The notes under the pieces were generated by a model that saw only the letters and a program-made list of their open reading frames with translations, was not told the DNA's origin and did no database searches. The translations under genes and the position numbers were made by a program. From Bacillus massilioanorexius (GTDB lineage: Bacteria; Bacillota; Bacilli; Bacillales; DSM-1321), in assembly GCF_902374955.1 (NCBI RefSeq), contig NZ_CABKRX010000094.1:62001-126000 (forward strand): DNA of 64,000 nt, in the 5' to 3' direction. Below are positions 1 to 8,909 of the stretch, piece after piece (the first letter of the stretch is position 1; every line of letters starts with the position of its first letter).

Positions 1-76
1 TGTGTAATGCGACTGAAAACGGGTCTGTGATAAAATAAGTTTTAGTGCAAATGGGTAAGGAAATGGAGGTATTATT

Positions 77-745
77 ATGTTAGAAAACAAAAAAATGGAG
101 ATTAAGCATTTTGCAATAGGTATTCCAAAAACGATGGAATTTGGTATAGACCAAGAAATGCAAACTGCCATTTGTAAAGAAGCTGTTGAAGAAGCGTTTT
201 TAACCAAAGATGGATTTCAAGGTGACGGTAGAGCAGATCAGAAACATCATAGTGGATTAGACCGAGCTGTCTGTCTATATCCTTATGAGCATTATGCTCA
301 ATGGGAGAAAGAATTTCAAACTTTATCAAGAGCAGCATTTGGTGAGAATTTAACTGTGTCAAATATGCTTGAACGTGACGTTTGTATTGGGGATATATTT
401 CAAATAGGGGATGCAGTTGTTCAAGTAACACAAGCCAGAATTCCATGTAGTACGATTACAAGAAGAAACAATATTAATGATTTGCTCAAAAGAATTGTTG
501 AAACTGGATATACAGGTTACTTATGTCGTGTTTTGAAAGAAGGAACAGTAAAAAGTAATTCAAACATAACATTAAAACAAGCTCATCCAAAACAAGTAAC
601 CATACAATATTGTAATGAAATCTATTTTCACGATCAAAAGAATGTTGAAGGTATAGAAAAAATCTTGGAAGTTGCTGAATTGGCAGATGATTGGAGAGAT
701 AAATTAACAAAGAGATTGGAAAAGCTAACAAATAGCAGCTGTTAA
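77..745 (+). CDS. MOSC domain protein (YiiM-like)
   Basis: This 222-residue cytoplasmic protein resembles the MOSC domain family, which is related to the C-terminal domain of molybdenum cofactor sulfurases and is often linked to sulfur carriage or detoxification of N-hydroxylated compounds. Visible features are the GDGRADQKHHSGLDRAVC segment near residues 50-67, which matches the conserved G-D-x-x-x-D-x-x-x-H-G-G core of YiiM/YflK proteins, and a cysteine in the later segment ARIPCSTI (about residue 123) where MOSC proteins carry their conserved Cys. The start at 77 follows GGAGGT at 65-70. It is a single gene closed by a hairpin terminator. Family assignment is fairly sure; the substrate is not known. 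Confidence 0.8.
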   Translation: MLENKKMEIKHFAIGIPKTMEFGIDQEMQTAICKEAVEEAFLTKDGFQGDGRADQKHHSGLDRAVCLYPYEHYAQWEKEFQTLSRAAFGENLTVSNMLERDVCIGDIFQIGDAVVQVTQARIPCSTITRRNNINDLLKRIVETGYTGYLCRVLKEGTVKSNSNITLKQAHPKQVTIQYCNEIYFHDQKNVEGIEKILEVAELADDWRDKLTKRLEKLTNSSC

Positions 746-833
746 GTAATCGGAAAATATCTTATTACAGAAGTCGAATTTGAATGAACTAGTTTACTTA
801 TACATATGGTCGTTCATTTTATTGGAGGAAAAA

Positions 834-882
834 GGGGCTCTACAAAGTGGTTTTTATCACTTTGTAGAGTCCTTATTTTTTG
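834..882 (+). terminator. Rho-independent terminator after the MOSC gene
   Basis: The arm GGCTCTACAAAGTG pairs with CACTTTGTAGAGTCC around an eight-base loop and runs into TTATTTTTT. It is a strong hairpin. A second, weaker hairpin (GGGTGTCC/GGACATCC, about 965-1002) also ends in a T-run; nearly the same stem is used by terminators near 26.3 and 27.3 kb. Confidence 0.85.
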
Positions 883-1086
883 TATGAGTGTGTTCTTAAA
901 ACGTGTTTAGTTTTATGTTTCTCTTGGTTGATTTAGAAGGAGTAATATGGAGAGAAAATATAAGGGGGTGTCCTTTATTTTCACTTTTGGACATCCTTTT
1001 TTGGGAATAGGTGAAACTCTTAAGGAAAAAGTAATAATTGCAAGACTTTACAGTGTTTATGAATGATGTCTTTTTACGTGAAAATG

Positions 1087-1108
1087 TTGACTAAATCGGT
1101 CATTTAGT
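1087..1108. promoter_or_regulatory. Possible operator upstream of the efflux operon
   Basis: A TTGACT hexamer (1087-1092) runs into the inverted repeat ACTAAAT-CGGTC-ATTTAGT. Such dyads overlapping a -35 box are typical of TetR/MarR-type repressor sites. No convincing -10 at 17 bp is visible and no regulator gene lies next to it, so this is inference. The rest of 883-1215 holds only AT-rich sequence apart from the second hairpin. Confidence 0.35.
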
Positions 1109-1215
1109 AAAAGTTATTGTATTCGTTTTTTCTGTTATTTTAATCCTATTCATAAGGTTGAAGTATTAAGAGGCATAATAATAAAACATATAGTGAACTT
1201 TTTAAGAGGTGTTTT

Positions 1216-2283
1216 ATGAATTCTAAAATAAAAATAGCCATTTTTACTATCATATTGATCATAGTAGCTGCTGTTATTGTAGGTATAGGACTAATACAAA
1301 ATGAACAAACAGAGGTTGAAAAAGAGCGGACTTATACTGTGAAAACGGGAAATATTAAGGCTTATGTTTCAGGAAAAGGCATGGCAACGCCAATTAAAAG
1401 AATAATGATTAATACAACTACAGCTGGACGTATCAAAGAGAATTATTTACAAAATGGAAAATATGTTTCAAAAGGAGACTTGTTAGTAAGCTTTGATAAG
1501 TATGACTTCTCCAGTGAGAGAGAAAATATTGAAATGAACCTGAAAAAATTACATTTAGAATTAGAATCGTTAGAAGAATTGAAAGTAGTAGCTAATCAAG
1601 CGTCTGAATATATTGGGGAAAACCATACAGAATTAGATACACAAATAAAAAAAGTGAAGGTTGAAATAAATAGTGTAGAGAAAGAATTGAGAAAGTTGGG
1701 AGAAAAGGAAAAAGCTCCTAAGTCTATCTATGCACCAATTAGTGGTTATATTGCTGTTGGTACTGAGCTGCAAGTTGGTAATGATGTTGCAGCCAATCAA
1801 ACTCTTGCTTCTATCACGAATTATAAAGAATTAAAAGCGAATCTCTCTGTTGATGAATTAGATATCCCGCAAATTGAAATAGGACAAGATGTTCAAATCA
1901 TGGTACAAGCTTTTCCAGATGAAGTGTTTGTTGGAAAGGTGATAAGCATTGCAAATGAAGGGGATTACAACAATGGAGTCGCAACATTTAAGGTAGAGGT
2001 TTCAATAGAAAATCCAAAACTAATTAAGTCCGGAATGAGTGTAAATGCAAAAATAAAATTGAAAGAAAGTAGTAATAAATTAATCGTACCTATAGAAGCA
2101 CTCGTTGAAAAAGCTGGAAAGTCTTTTTTAAATGTTATGACAGATAAAGGGACAAAACTCATCGAGGTTCAGACGGGAATTAACGATACGAAGAATATTG
2201 TGATTAGAAATGGAGTGAGTGAGGGTCAAAAAATATTATTACCTAAAAAAGAATCTCGTTCAACAAATCAACTTTCTAAATAG
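1216..2283 (+). CDS. Membrane fusion/adaptor protein of a MacAB-type efflux system (YknX-like)
   Basis: This 355-residue protein has one N-terminal membrane anchor (about residues 5-28), then a biotinyl-lipoyl-like half-domain, an alpha-helical hairpin rich in E and K (about 95-170), the second lipoyl half (SIYAPISGYIAVGTELQVG) and a beta-barrel segment ending in a Lys/Ser-rich tail. This is the HlyD/RND adaptor layout. In Firmicutes such adaptors sit outside the membrane and work with a MacB-type ABC transporter, here encoded directly downstream. The start at 1216 follows AGAGGTG. It resembles YknX, part of the YknWXYZ system that protects B. subtilis against the SdpC toxin, but no YknW homologue is present. 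The substrate is unknown. Confidence 0.85.
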   Translation: MNSKIKIAIFTIILIIVAAVIVGIGLIQNEQTEVEKERTYTVKTGNIKAYVSGKGMATPIKRIMINTTTAGRIKENYLQNGKYVSKGDLLVSFDKYDFSSERENIEMNLKKLHLELESLEELKVVANQASEYIGENHTELDTQIKKVKVEINSVEKELRKLGEKEKAPKSIYAPISGYIAVGTELQVGNDVAANQTLASITNYKELKANLSVDELDIPQIEIGQDVQIMVQAFPDEVFVGKVISIANEGDYNNGVATFKVEVSIENPKLIKSGMSVNAKIKLKESSNKLIVPIEALVEKAGKSFLNVMTDKGTKLIEVQTGINDTKNIVIRNGVSEGQKILLPKKESRSTNQLSK

Positions 2284-2329
2284 AATAATACCTTTTTCAT
2301 TCTGCTATCGAAGTATTGGAGGACAGTAA

Positions 2330-3004
2330 ATGCTTATTGAAATGAAAGACATTTGCAAAAAATATATTTTAGGAGAAGAGGAAATAACAGCTCTCAACAA
2401 TGTATCATTGAAAATTACGACAGGGGAAATGGTTGCTATTATTGGTCCATCAGGTTCTGGTAAGTCCACATTAATGAACATTATAGGATGCTTAGATGTA
2501 CCAACCTCTGGTGACTATCTTTTGGACGGACTTCGAATAAATGCAGCTAAGGATAATGAACTAGCTGAATTTCGTAATCAGAAAATTGGATTTATCTTTC
2601 AAAGCTTTAATCTTTTGCCTAGACTGACAGCACTTGAAAACATAGAACTTCCATTAATTTATCGAGGAATTACAGCAAAAAAAAGGAGAAAATATGCAAA
2701 TCAGGCTCTTGATAAAGTGGGATTAGCTAATCGAATCGATCATCTACCTAATAAACTATCGGGTGGCCAACAACAAAGAGTAGCTATAGCTAGAGCTTTA
2801 GCAGGTAATCCACCCATTATTTTAGCTGATGAACCTACAGGAGCATTAGATTCAAAGACAAGTGGTGAAATCATGCACCTTTTAAAAGAGTTGAATGATA
2901 AGCAAGGTCATACAATTGTCCTAATAACTCATGATAATAATGTCGCTGATCAAGCCTCAAGGATTCTTCGGATGAAAGATGGTATTTTAACGGAGGTAGA
3001 ATGA
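2330..3004 (+). CDS. ABC transporter ATPase, MacB/LolD type (YknY-like)
   Basis: A 224-residue ATPase with a full motif set: Walker A GPSGSGKST near residue 39, a Q-loop (FIFQSFNLLPRLTALEN), signature LSGGQQQR, Walker B IILADEPTGALDS and the H-loop THD. The combination SFNLLPRLTALEN plus ADEPTGALD is characteristic of the MacB/LolD/FtsE branch, which powers mechanotransmission or lipoprotein extraction rather than classic import. It lies 46 nt after the adaptor and its TGA overlaps the ribosome binding region of the permease gene, so the three are an operon. Confidence 0.92.
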   Translation: MLIEMKDICKKYILGEEEITALNNVSLKITTGEMVAIIGPSGSGKSTLMNIIGCLDVPTSGDYLLDGLRINAAKDNELAEFRNQKIGFIFQSFNLLPRLTALENIELPLIYRGITAKKRRKYANQALDKVGLANRIDHLPNKLSGGQQQRVAIARALAGNPPIILADEPTGALDSKTSGEIMHLLKELNDKQGHTIVLITHDNNVADQASRILRMKDGILTEVE

Positions 3005-3007
3005 ATT

Positions 3008-4180
3008 TTGGCTAAATTCGAAGTGTTTCGCATGGCAATGAAAAATCTTTGGTTGAGAAAGCTCCGTACTTTTCTGACAATGCTTGGAATCATTATTGGG
3101 ATAGCTTCTGTGATAACGTTAGTTTCGCTTGGAGATGTCTCTTCTAGAACAGTAAAAGAGCAAGTGAATCAATTAGGCTCAAACTCTATTGTGGTAACAA
3201 TTACTGGAAGAGGGGAAGAAACAACGATTCCTTATGAGGATACTCTTGAATGGAGAAAAATAGCTGGTGTAGAGGAAGTGTCACCACAGTTTCGAGCTTC
3301 CACTACAGCTCGGAGTGAGGCGCTAAATAAAGTGGTTTCAATTGAGGGTGTAACTGAGGGATATAGTGTTGTTAATCATTTTTTTGTGCAAAAGGGAAGA
3401 TTTATTCATTCTATTGATGTAAGCTCAAGACAAAAAGTAGCCGTGATTGGTGTAGAGGCCGCATCGACCTTATTTCCAAATAAAAATCCAATAGGGAAAG
3501 TATTTTTCTTAAGTGGTGAATTATTTGAAGTAATCGGATTGCTAGAAGAAAAAGGACAAACGATAACTGGTTCATTAGATAATACGATTCTTATACCCAT
3601 AAGTACGGCTGAACGCTTATTTGGACAAACGGGAGTATCTCTAATCAATGTAATGGCAGCCTCTGAAGAAAGTGTTGATTTGGCTGTTAATGGCATTGAG
3701 AATCGTTTGCTAGAGATTTTTCATAATAATACGGACAGTTTTATGACGATGACTTCACAAGATTTATTAAAGACCATTGATTTAGTCAGTGCAATTATGA
3801 CTTTTCTATTAGCTGGAATCGCAGGAATCTCCTTATTTGTAGCAGGAATAGGAATTATGAATATCATGCTTGTGTCTGTGACTGAACGTGTGAAAGAGAT
3901 TGGTATAAGAAAAGCATTAGGTGCGAAAAGACGTGATATATTAGCTTTATTTTTAATTGAAGCCATTGTGTTAACCACTATGGGTGGAATAATGGGTATT
4001 GTTTTAGGAATTTTAAGTGTTATAGGGCTTTGCGATATTATTGGAGTAACACCGCTTATTTCACCGACTATAGTCATTACTGCGTTTTTCTTTTCATTAT
4101 GTATAGGAATCATATTTGGAATATTGCCCGCTAATCGAGCGGCAAAATTAAAACCAATTGATGCCTTGAAATCAGAATAA
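3008..4180 (+). CDS. ABC transporter permease, MacB family (YknZ-like)
   Basis: A 390-residue MacB-type permease: a first transmembrane helix at about 18-45 (LRTFLTMLGIIIGIASVITL), a large extracytoplasmic MacB-PCD domain (about 50-265), and three C-terminal helices (about 270-385) ending in the typical PANRAAKLKPIDALKSE. It starts with TTG at 3008, chosen because GGAGGT lies ten bases upstream, only 3 nt after the ATPase stop. With its two neighbours it forms a tripartite exporter for a peptide or toxic compound. No terminator is obvious in the 249-nt gap that follows. Confidence 0.9.
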   Translation: MAKFEVFRMAMKNLWLRKLRTFLTMLGIIIGIASVITLVSLGDVSSRTVKEQVNQLGSNSIVVTITGRGEETTIPYEDTLEWRKIAGVEEVSPQFRASTTARSEALNKVVSIEGVTEGYSVVNHFFVQKGRFIHSIDVSSRQKVAVIGVEAASTLFPNKNPIGKVFFLSGELFEVIGLLEEKGQTITGSLDNTILIPISTAERLFGQTGVSLINVMAASEESVDLAVNGIENRLLEIFHNNTDSFMTMTSQDLLKTIDLVSAIMTFLLAGIAGISLFVAGIGIMNIMLVSVTERVKEIGIRKALGAKRRDILALFLIEAIVLTTMGGIMGIVLGILSVIGLCDIIGVTPLISPTIVITAFFFSLCIGIIFGILPANRAAKLKPIDALKSE

Positions 4181-4429
4181 AAAAACAGATATTATGAATG
4201 AAAGTTTGTTTGTTGTTTTAATTTCATCTCATTAATTTAGCGGACTTCAAAAAAATGGAGCTGTTTTATGCTTATCGATGGAAAGATAAAGAATTTAGGG
4301 AAATATTGGCTGTAAGATGGGGCTATAGACCATTTTTTATACAGGTGATTTTTATTTTGATATATAAGCAGGAAAAAGCAAACCTCCTCTAGAAATATGT
4401 AGGGAACACAAGAGGGGGGAATCACGAGC

Positions 4430-5287
4430 ATGAAGATCGAATTTTTAGGGACAGGTGGAGCAATGACGATTCCACGGCCACTATGTAGTTGCCGAGTTTG
4501 TGAAGAAGCTAGGGTGAAAGGGGTACCATTTAGTCGATCAGGTCCTAGTTTATTTGTACATGAAGCAAATCTATTATTTGATACATCAGAAGATATTTAT
4601 AGTCAGATTAATCGCTCCAATATTAAACAAATTGATGGTGTATTTTATTCTCATTGGCATCCAGATCACGTCATGGGGAGAAGAGTACTTGAATCATTAA
4701 ATGTTGATTGGAGAAATTATCCTCCGAAGCACACTCAAACAAACGTATATTTACCCGAACAAGTTTCAAAAGATTTTAATACGTATCTTGGATCAAAAGA
4801 ACATTTGCGTTTTTTTGAAAATGAGAATTATATTAATCTTCATGAATTGATGGATGAGGATATGATTATTATTAATGATACGCGTATTACTCCTTTTCGA
4901 TTAGCAGAGGATTATGTCTATGCATTTCTTTTAGAAAAGAATGATAAGAGAATTTTGATTGCAATGGACGAATTAAATAATTGGAAGCCTAAAAAAGATT
5001 TAGAAGGCCTAGATTTGGCTATTTTACCAATTGGTATTTTTGAATATCATCCCCTTAATGAGAAAAGACTTTTTGCAAGTGATCATCCTATCCTACAGCA
5101 AGAATGTACATTTTTGGAAACATTAGATATTATTAAGACTTTAAAACCGAAAAAAACGATTTTAACTCATGTTGATGAGATAAACGGTTTATCATTTAAT
5201 GAATTACTAAAGCTGGAAAAGCAACTATATGAAGAAGGACTAAATATTGAAATTGCTTATGATACATTGATAGCAGATGTAGAGTAG
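4430..5287 (+). CDS. Metallo-beta-lactamase-fold hydrolase (PhnP-like)
   Basis: This 285-residue protein opens with KIEFLGTGGAMTIPRPLCSCRVC, matching the PhnP branch of the MBL superfamily, including a Cys pair that in PhnP binds a structural zinc. The metal motif HWHPDH lies at about residue 76, with later ligands in AMDELN and LTHVDE. PhnP cleaves cyclic ribose phosphates in phosphonate breakdown, but no phn genes are nearby, so the substrate here cannot be assigned. The start at 4430 has GAGGGGGG upstream. It is a single gene, convergent with cbiO. Confidence 0.75.
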   Translation: MKIEFLGTGGAMTIPRPLCSCRVCEEARVKGVPFSRSGPSLFVHEANLLFDTSEDIYSQINRSNIKQIDGVFYSHWHPDHVMGRRVLESLNVDWRNYPPKHTQTNVYLPEQVSKDFNTYLGSKEHLRFFENENYINLHELMDEDMIIINDTRITPFRLAEDYVYAFLLEKNDKRILIAMDELNNWKPKKDLEGLDLAILPIGIFEYHPLNEKRLFASDHPILQQECTFLETLDIIKTLKPKKTILTHVDEINGLSFNELLKLEKQLYEEGLNIEIAYDTLIADVE

Positions 5288-5313
5288 TGGCTATTATTTA
5301 TAATAATTAATTA

Positions 5314-5363
5314 AAACAGCAGGAAAGGATGGGAATTTCACCTTTCATACTGCTGTTTTTTTA
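5314..5363. terminator. Bidirectional terminator between the PhnP-like gene and cbiO
   Basis: AACAGCAG-GAAAGG pairs with CCTTTC-A-TACTGCTGTT, followed by seven T on the plus strand and preceded by an A-run that acts as the T-run on the minus strand. It sits between convergent genes and probably ends both. Confidence 0.8.
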
Positions 5364-5371
5364 TGATTATA

Positions 5372-6204
5372 TTAGTTATTAATCAACGAAAATAACTGAT
5401 TTCTATTTCTCGGAATTTGGGTGTGTTTAGAAAGCATGTGATTCGCTTTTAGTTTTTCGTAAGTAGCTAGAACCCATGGACATTCCATATGAGCGAGTTC
5501 TACTAGGTTTTCCTGTTGAAAAAATGCGATAGGATCTCCCTCGTAGACGATGCCGCCTTCATTCATCACAATTACTTCATCTGCCCATTCGTAAGCTAAG
5601 TTTACGTCATGAGTGGACAGAATGATCGTTCGATCATTTTGTTGAATCGAATTTAACACATTTATAATTTGTTTTGAGTAATACGTATCTAAACCAGCTG
5701 TTGGTTCATCAAGTATAAAGACGTCTGGATCCATGGCTAAAATCCCAGCTATAGCAACTCTTTTCTTTTGCCCCAGACTTAAAAAATGTGTGGGCTTATG
5801 CTTAAAGTCTACAACACCCGTTTGAGCCATTGCCCATTCAACTCTTTTACGTACATGTTCTTGTGACCATCCTAAGTTAAGAGGTCCAAAGGAAATGTCC
5901 TGCATGACATTTGATGAGAACAATTGAGAATCTGGATCTTGAAAAGCAATATTCACTTGTTTTCGTAAGGACAGTAAAGATTTTCGGTCATATTTTAATG
6001 GATTACCCTTAAAATGAATGGTTCCACTTGTAGGCTGTAAAATTCCATTAAGATGGAGAAATAAGGTGGATTTCCCAACACCGTTTTTTCCAACCAATGC
6101 AATCTTTTTCCTTTTTTAATAGTAATTGTTAAATCACATAAGGCAGTCGTTCCATCGGGATAACTGTATGTCACTTTGTTTAAATCAAAATATGTGTTAT
6201 CCAC
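5372..6204 (-). pseudogene. cbiO: Cobalt ECF/ABC importer ATPase CbiO, frameshifted
   Basis: CbiO powers the CbiMNQO cobalt importer. The protein is split between two frames. The N-terminal part (DLNKVTYSYPDGTTALCDLTI) is read from 6204. After KKGK the frame is lost, and the rest (ALVGKNGVGKSTLF Walker A, signature LSLGQKKRV, Walker B DVFILDEPTAGLD) continues one frame away to 5372. Adding one A to the five-A run (plus-strand T-run 6105-6109) restores a 277-residue protein of normal length with KKGKKIALVGKNG. I prefer the GTG start at 6204: it has GGAGGG ten bases upstream and overlaps the cbiQ stop. The break may be a real mutation, transcript slippage or a homopolymer error in the sequence. 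All motifs are intact, so decay, if real, is recent. Confidence 0.8.
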
Positions 6205-6994
6205 GTAAAATTGTCCCTCCAAATTGTCTATCTATTATCATTAGAGCAATCAAAAATAGAATCATGATTATCCAGTTAAGCATAGAATAGCGATAATTTT
6301 CTTGTATAAATAAAAGATCATCTTTATAACACCTAGCATTCATAGCATTAGTTAGTTGATGAGAACGTTGAAAAACTTGTATAAATAAAGAAGAAACGAG
6401 AAGCCCTAATGATTTAATGCCTTGACGAATGGAAATATAACCAAGTCGTGAATGCTGTGCTAAAAAAATATCGTGAGATGTTTCAAGAAATACAAAAATA
6501 AAGCGATAGGTTAATTCAATTAGCTCTATTAACAATTTAGGAATCTTCCATTTTCTTAAGATATCAAAAATGGTTGTCATAGGTGTTGTCAATGTTAAAA
6601 AGTATAAGCAGCTTATACTTCCTAGTACGGTAAAGAAAAGTTTAATCGCTTTCACGATACTGTCATGCGTTATAAAGATGAACCAATTCCCTACTTTCAG
6701 TGACCAAGCAATACTTAGGGGTAATGTGTCAATAGTATCAAATGAAAGTAGAATGGTTATTAAACCTGATAGTAAGAAAAAAGCTGGAAGCAACAATAGC
6801 TTCACATAATATGAAAATGGGATTTTAGCTGCAAATAAGATAAAAGAACTCATCACTATAAAAGTGATGAGTGATACAACTATATTTTGAACCATCAAGG
6901 AAAAAATCAACATCATCATTGAAAAAGTCATTTTTTCTAATGGGTGAACATCTTTAAGTCGGTTGAAATAAGCATATTTATCAATTAATAACAT
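6197..6994 (-). CDS. cbiQ: Cobalt importer transmembrane protein CbiQ
   Basis: CbiQ is the T (scaffold) component of the cobalt ECF transporter, coupling CbiO ATPases to CbiM. The 265-residue protein has four to six hydrophobic helices, and the cytoplasmic region ELTYRFIFVFLETSHDIFLAQHSRLGY (about 145-170) is typical of the family. The coupling helix motif is seen as NAMNARCYKDD (about 220), corresponding to the A-R-G/C-Y signature that contacts the ATPase. It lies between cbiN (4-nt gap) and cbiO (overlap). Assignment is secure from both motifs and context. Confidence 0.9.
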   Translation of the reverse strand: MLLIDKYAYFNRLKDVHPLEKMTFSMMMLIFSLMVQNIVVSLITFIVMSSFILFAAKIPFSYYVKLLLLPAFFLLSGLITILLSFDTIDTLPLSIAWSLKVGNWFIFITHDSIVKAIKLFFTVLGSISCLYFLTLTTPMTTIFDILRKWKIPKLLIELIELTYRFIFVFLETSHDIFLAQHSRLGYISIRQGIKSLGLLVSSLFIQVFQRSHQLTNAMNARCYKDDLLFIQENYRYSMLNWIIMILFLIALMIIDRQFGGTILRG

Positions 6995-6998
6995 GATC

Positions 6999-7289
6999 TT
7001 ACTCTTTTTGATCTACATTATTTTTTTTCTTCTTTCCTTTGGAAAAACCGATAAAATAGCCTATAAAACCTGCTCCTAAACCTGCTTGAAGCGAAAATAA
7101 TAAACTTTCAATCTCTCCACTTGGTGGCTCCAATATGGAACTAAACCAAGGCTCATAATCAGGAGCGATATTTCCAATTTCAGCCTCAGCCTCTCCATCA
7201 GCTCCACCAAACTCTGCTCCTTTTTGAAGAAATAAAGGAAATATGGCTAGTATAATAACAAATAAGATGAGAAGGAGATTTTTTTTCAT
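6999..7289 (-). CDS. cbiN: Cobalt transport protein CbiN
   Basis: CbiN is a small accessory subunit that assists CbiM in cobalt uptake. The 96-residue protein has an N-terminal helix (about 4-20), an acidic extracytoplasmic loop containing FGGADGEAEAEI and YEPWFSSILEPPSGEIESLLF, and a second helix (about 66-85) before a Lys-rich end. The GADG..A...I and P.WF..... P..GE.E.LLF pattern is the CbiN hallmark. It starts right after the cbiM stop, in the expected M-N-Q-O order. Confidence 0.92.
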   Translation of the reverse strand: MKKNLLLILFVIILAIFPLFLQKGAEFGGADGEAEAEIGNIAPDYEPWFSSILEPPSGEIESLLFSLQAGLGAGFIGYFIGFSKGKKKKNNVDQKE

Positions 7290-7290
7290 T

Positions 7291-8037
7291 TTAATGAGCC
7301 TCCTTTGTAAATACTTTTAATTTCATTAATTCTGCAACATTATATTTTCTTAGTACGTTCATTACGACTACTGTTAGTATACCTTCACTAATGGCTAATG
7401 GAATTTGTGTTACAGCAAAGATTCCTGCAAATTTTGTAAATGACGCCATAAAGCCACCAACTTCAGATGGAAAGGCTAAAGCCAATTGAATAGATGTAAA
7501 AATATAGGTTCCTAAATCACCTAAGGATGCAGCTAAAAAGACAGCAACGGAGAAGGAGAGACCAACTTTTTTAGCTCCTTTAAAAATGAAAAAGGCAATT
7601 ATTGGGCCGGCAATTGCCATTGAAAAAGTATTGGCACCTAATGTAGTTAAACCGCCATGAGCTAATAATAATGATTGAAATAAAAGAACAATAAATCCTA
7701 TAACGCTCATTGCAGCTGGACCAAATAAAATTGTACCAAGTCCCACACCAGTAGGATGCGAACAACTACCTGTAACAGAAGGGATTTTTAATGCGGATAA
7801 TACAAATGCGAATGCACCCGATAAACCTAACATCATTTTCACTTCTGGGTTTTCCTGCGTAATTTTTTTGATTGTGAGTAAACCAGCAATTAGAAATGGT
7901 AATGAAATCGCCCACCAAAAAATCGCCCACTCAGCTGGTAAGAATCCTTCCATAATATGCATCGCAAATGCTTTTTTTGGAACAAACAGCAAAAATACGA
8001 TAAAGTACAAAATCTTGTAATTCAATCTTTTCTTCAT
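7291..8037 (-). CDS. cbiM: Cobalt ECF transporter S component CbiM
   Basis: CbiM binds and translocates Co(II). I start it at 8037 (248 residues) because GGAGATTGG precedes that ATG and the protein then begins with a clean signal peptide (MKKRLNYK... ending KKAFA) followed by MHIMEGFLP. In this family the mature N-terminal Met-His binds the metal, so exposing MHIMEG after cleavage is expected. A further conserved segment is SCSHPTGVGLGTILFGP (about 95-112). A longer reading to 8115 would bury the signal sequence and is unlikely. It heads cbiMNQO behind a cobalamin riboswitch. Confidence 0.92.
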   Translation of the reverse strand: MKKRLNYKILYFIVFLLFVPKKAFAMHIMEGFLPAEWAIFWWAISLPFLIAGLLTIKKITQENPEVKMMLGLSGAFAFVLSALKIPSVTGSCSHPTGVGLGTILFGPAAMSVIGFIVLLFQSLLLAHGGLTTLGANTFSMAIAGPIIAFFIFKGAKKVGLSFSVAVFLAASLGDLGTYIFTSIQLALAFPSEVGGFMASFTKFAGIFAVTQIPLAISEGILTVVVMNVLRKYNVAELMKLKVFTKEAH

Positions 8038-8144
8038 TTTCCAATCTCCTTTAAAGTTTTTTGAAAAGTGCTTTTTTATAAGGGCCTTTTGGCAAATTTT
8101 ATTGTCTAGGAACAAGTATTGAGTATAGTTGAGTAGAATTCTGC

Positions 8145-8234
8145 TTCATGATGCACGCTTTTCACTGGGGTAGGCAGTGAGCCAGCTTTTTGCTACGCAC
8201 TTGAGCAGGCTCGCCCTTTACACTCCAATCAACC
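8145..8234 (-). repeat. Degenerate Bacillaceae-type intergenic repeat, copy 1
   Basis: Read on the minus strand this begins GATTGGAGTGTAAAGGGCGAG and ends in short GC-rich hairpin segments. It resembles the imperfect, GC-rich, roughly 110-bp repeats scattered in Bacillaceae intergenic regions that begin GATTGGAG and contain GCGGGAnCAG and GAGGCTCAC blocks. Related stretches are at 28682, 56113 and 59863. The copies are strongly diverged, so the family call is a judgement by eye. Confidence 0.45.
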
Positions 8235-8274
8235 TTTAAAAACTCTCAATCTTCTAAACACAGCCTTTAATAAA

Positions 8275-8312
8275 ACAAAAAAGCACTTTCCTCAATAAAG
8301 GATAAAGTGCTT
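8275..8312 (-). terminator. Terminator in the cbiM leader
   Basis: On the minus strand AAGCACTTTATCC pairs with GGAAAGTGCTT and runs into TTTTGTTTTA. It lies just after the cobalamin riboswitch and before cbiM, so it is the likely expression platform: cobalamin binding would favour this hairpin and stop transcription of the cobalt importer. Confidence 0.7.
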
Positions 8313-8397
8313 GATTTACCATTAAATAAACAGAATGAAACCAATCTGTTCTATCAGCGCACCCATCCTCGTGGGTATTACATTCACTATATTAAAT

Positions 8398-8580
8398 GGC
8401 AGGTCTCCTGGCTTCGAATCAACACTTGATTTCACCTTCCCATTTCAATACTAGAAACAGTGGTATAAGAAATAAAGCTCCTCGTTACAGTGGCGGGACC
8501 GCTTCGGATTGACACCGAATTCCCTTTTAAGCTAAATGCTACTATGAGCTTTAGCACCATTAAGTGTATTCAATTTTTGT
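8398..8580 (-). promoter_or_regulatory. Cobalamin riboswitch controlling cbiMNQO
   Basis: The minus strand shows the aptamer landmarks in order: AAAAGGGAATTCGGTG, the core CCGCCACTGTAACGAGGAG, GGGAAGGTGAAATC, and the 3' box AAGCCAGGAGACCTGCC. Cobalamin binding to this RNA represses cobalt uptake and B12 synthesis genes in many bacteria. The terminator hairpin at 8275-8312 follows before cbiM. Confidence 0.92.
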
Positions 8581-8909
8581 TCCGATAAACATTTTATCAC
8601 GAATATTTTTAAAATTCTATACATAAATTTCATTTCTTTTTGGAATTATCAAAAAATATTTTTTCGAGAAAAAACGCTGTAATAGCAATGGTTTAGCACC
8701 TTTTTGAACCAATGTACTGAATTTTTCATATTTTAAAAGCAGATATTCTGTTGTATGATGTACATAGTTTTTAGATATTGAAATAATTTATTTGTTTTAC
8801 CTATGTATAGATTTTTACGTTCTACTAATAAGAAAACTACTAATACTGGGTTGAATACAAATATCGGATGAAATGTCTAGTGTTTCGTCTATATTTTATA
8901 ACTTAATAA

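Noticed and set aside
3721..4113. Minus-strand frame of 130 codons inside the MacB-type permease
   Set aside because: It is the complement of hydrophobic coding sequence; composition is repetitive I/P/T-rich and there is no start context.
4237..4431. Minus-strand frame of 64 codons between the efflux operon and the PhnP-like gene
   Set aside because: No ribosome site, no family resemblance, and it overlaps the leader of a well-supported plus-strand gene.
6101..6120. Programmed ribosomal frameshifting in cbiO
   Set aside because: The codons at the break (GGA AAA AGA) do not allow both tRNAs to re-pair in the -1 frame; a deletion or sequence error is more likely.
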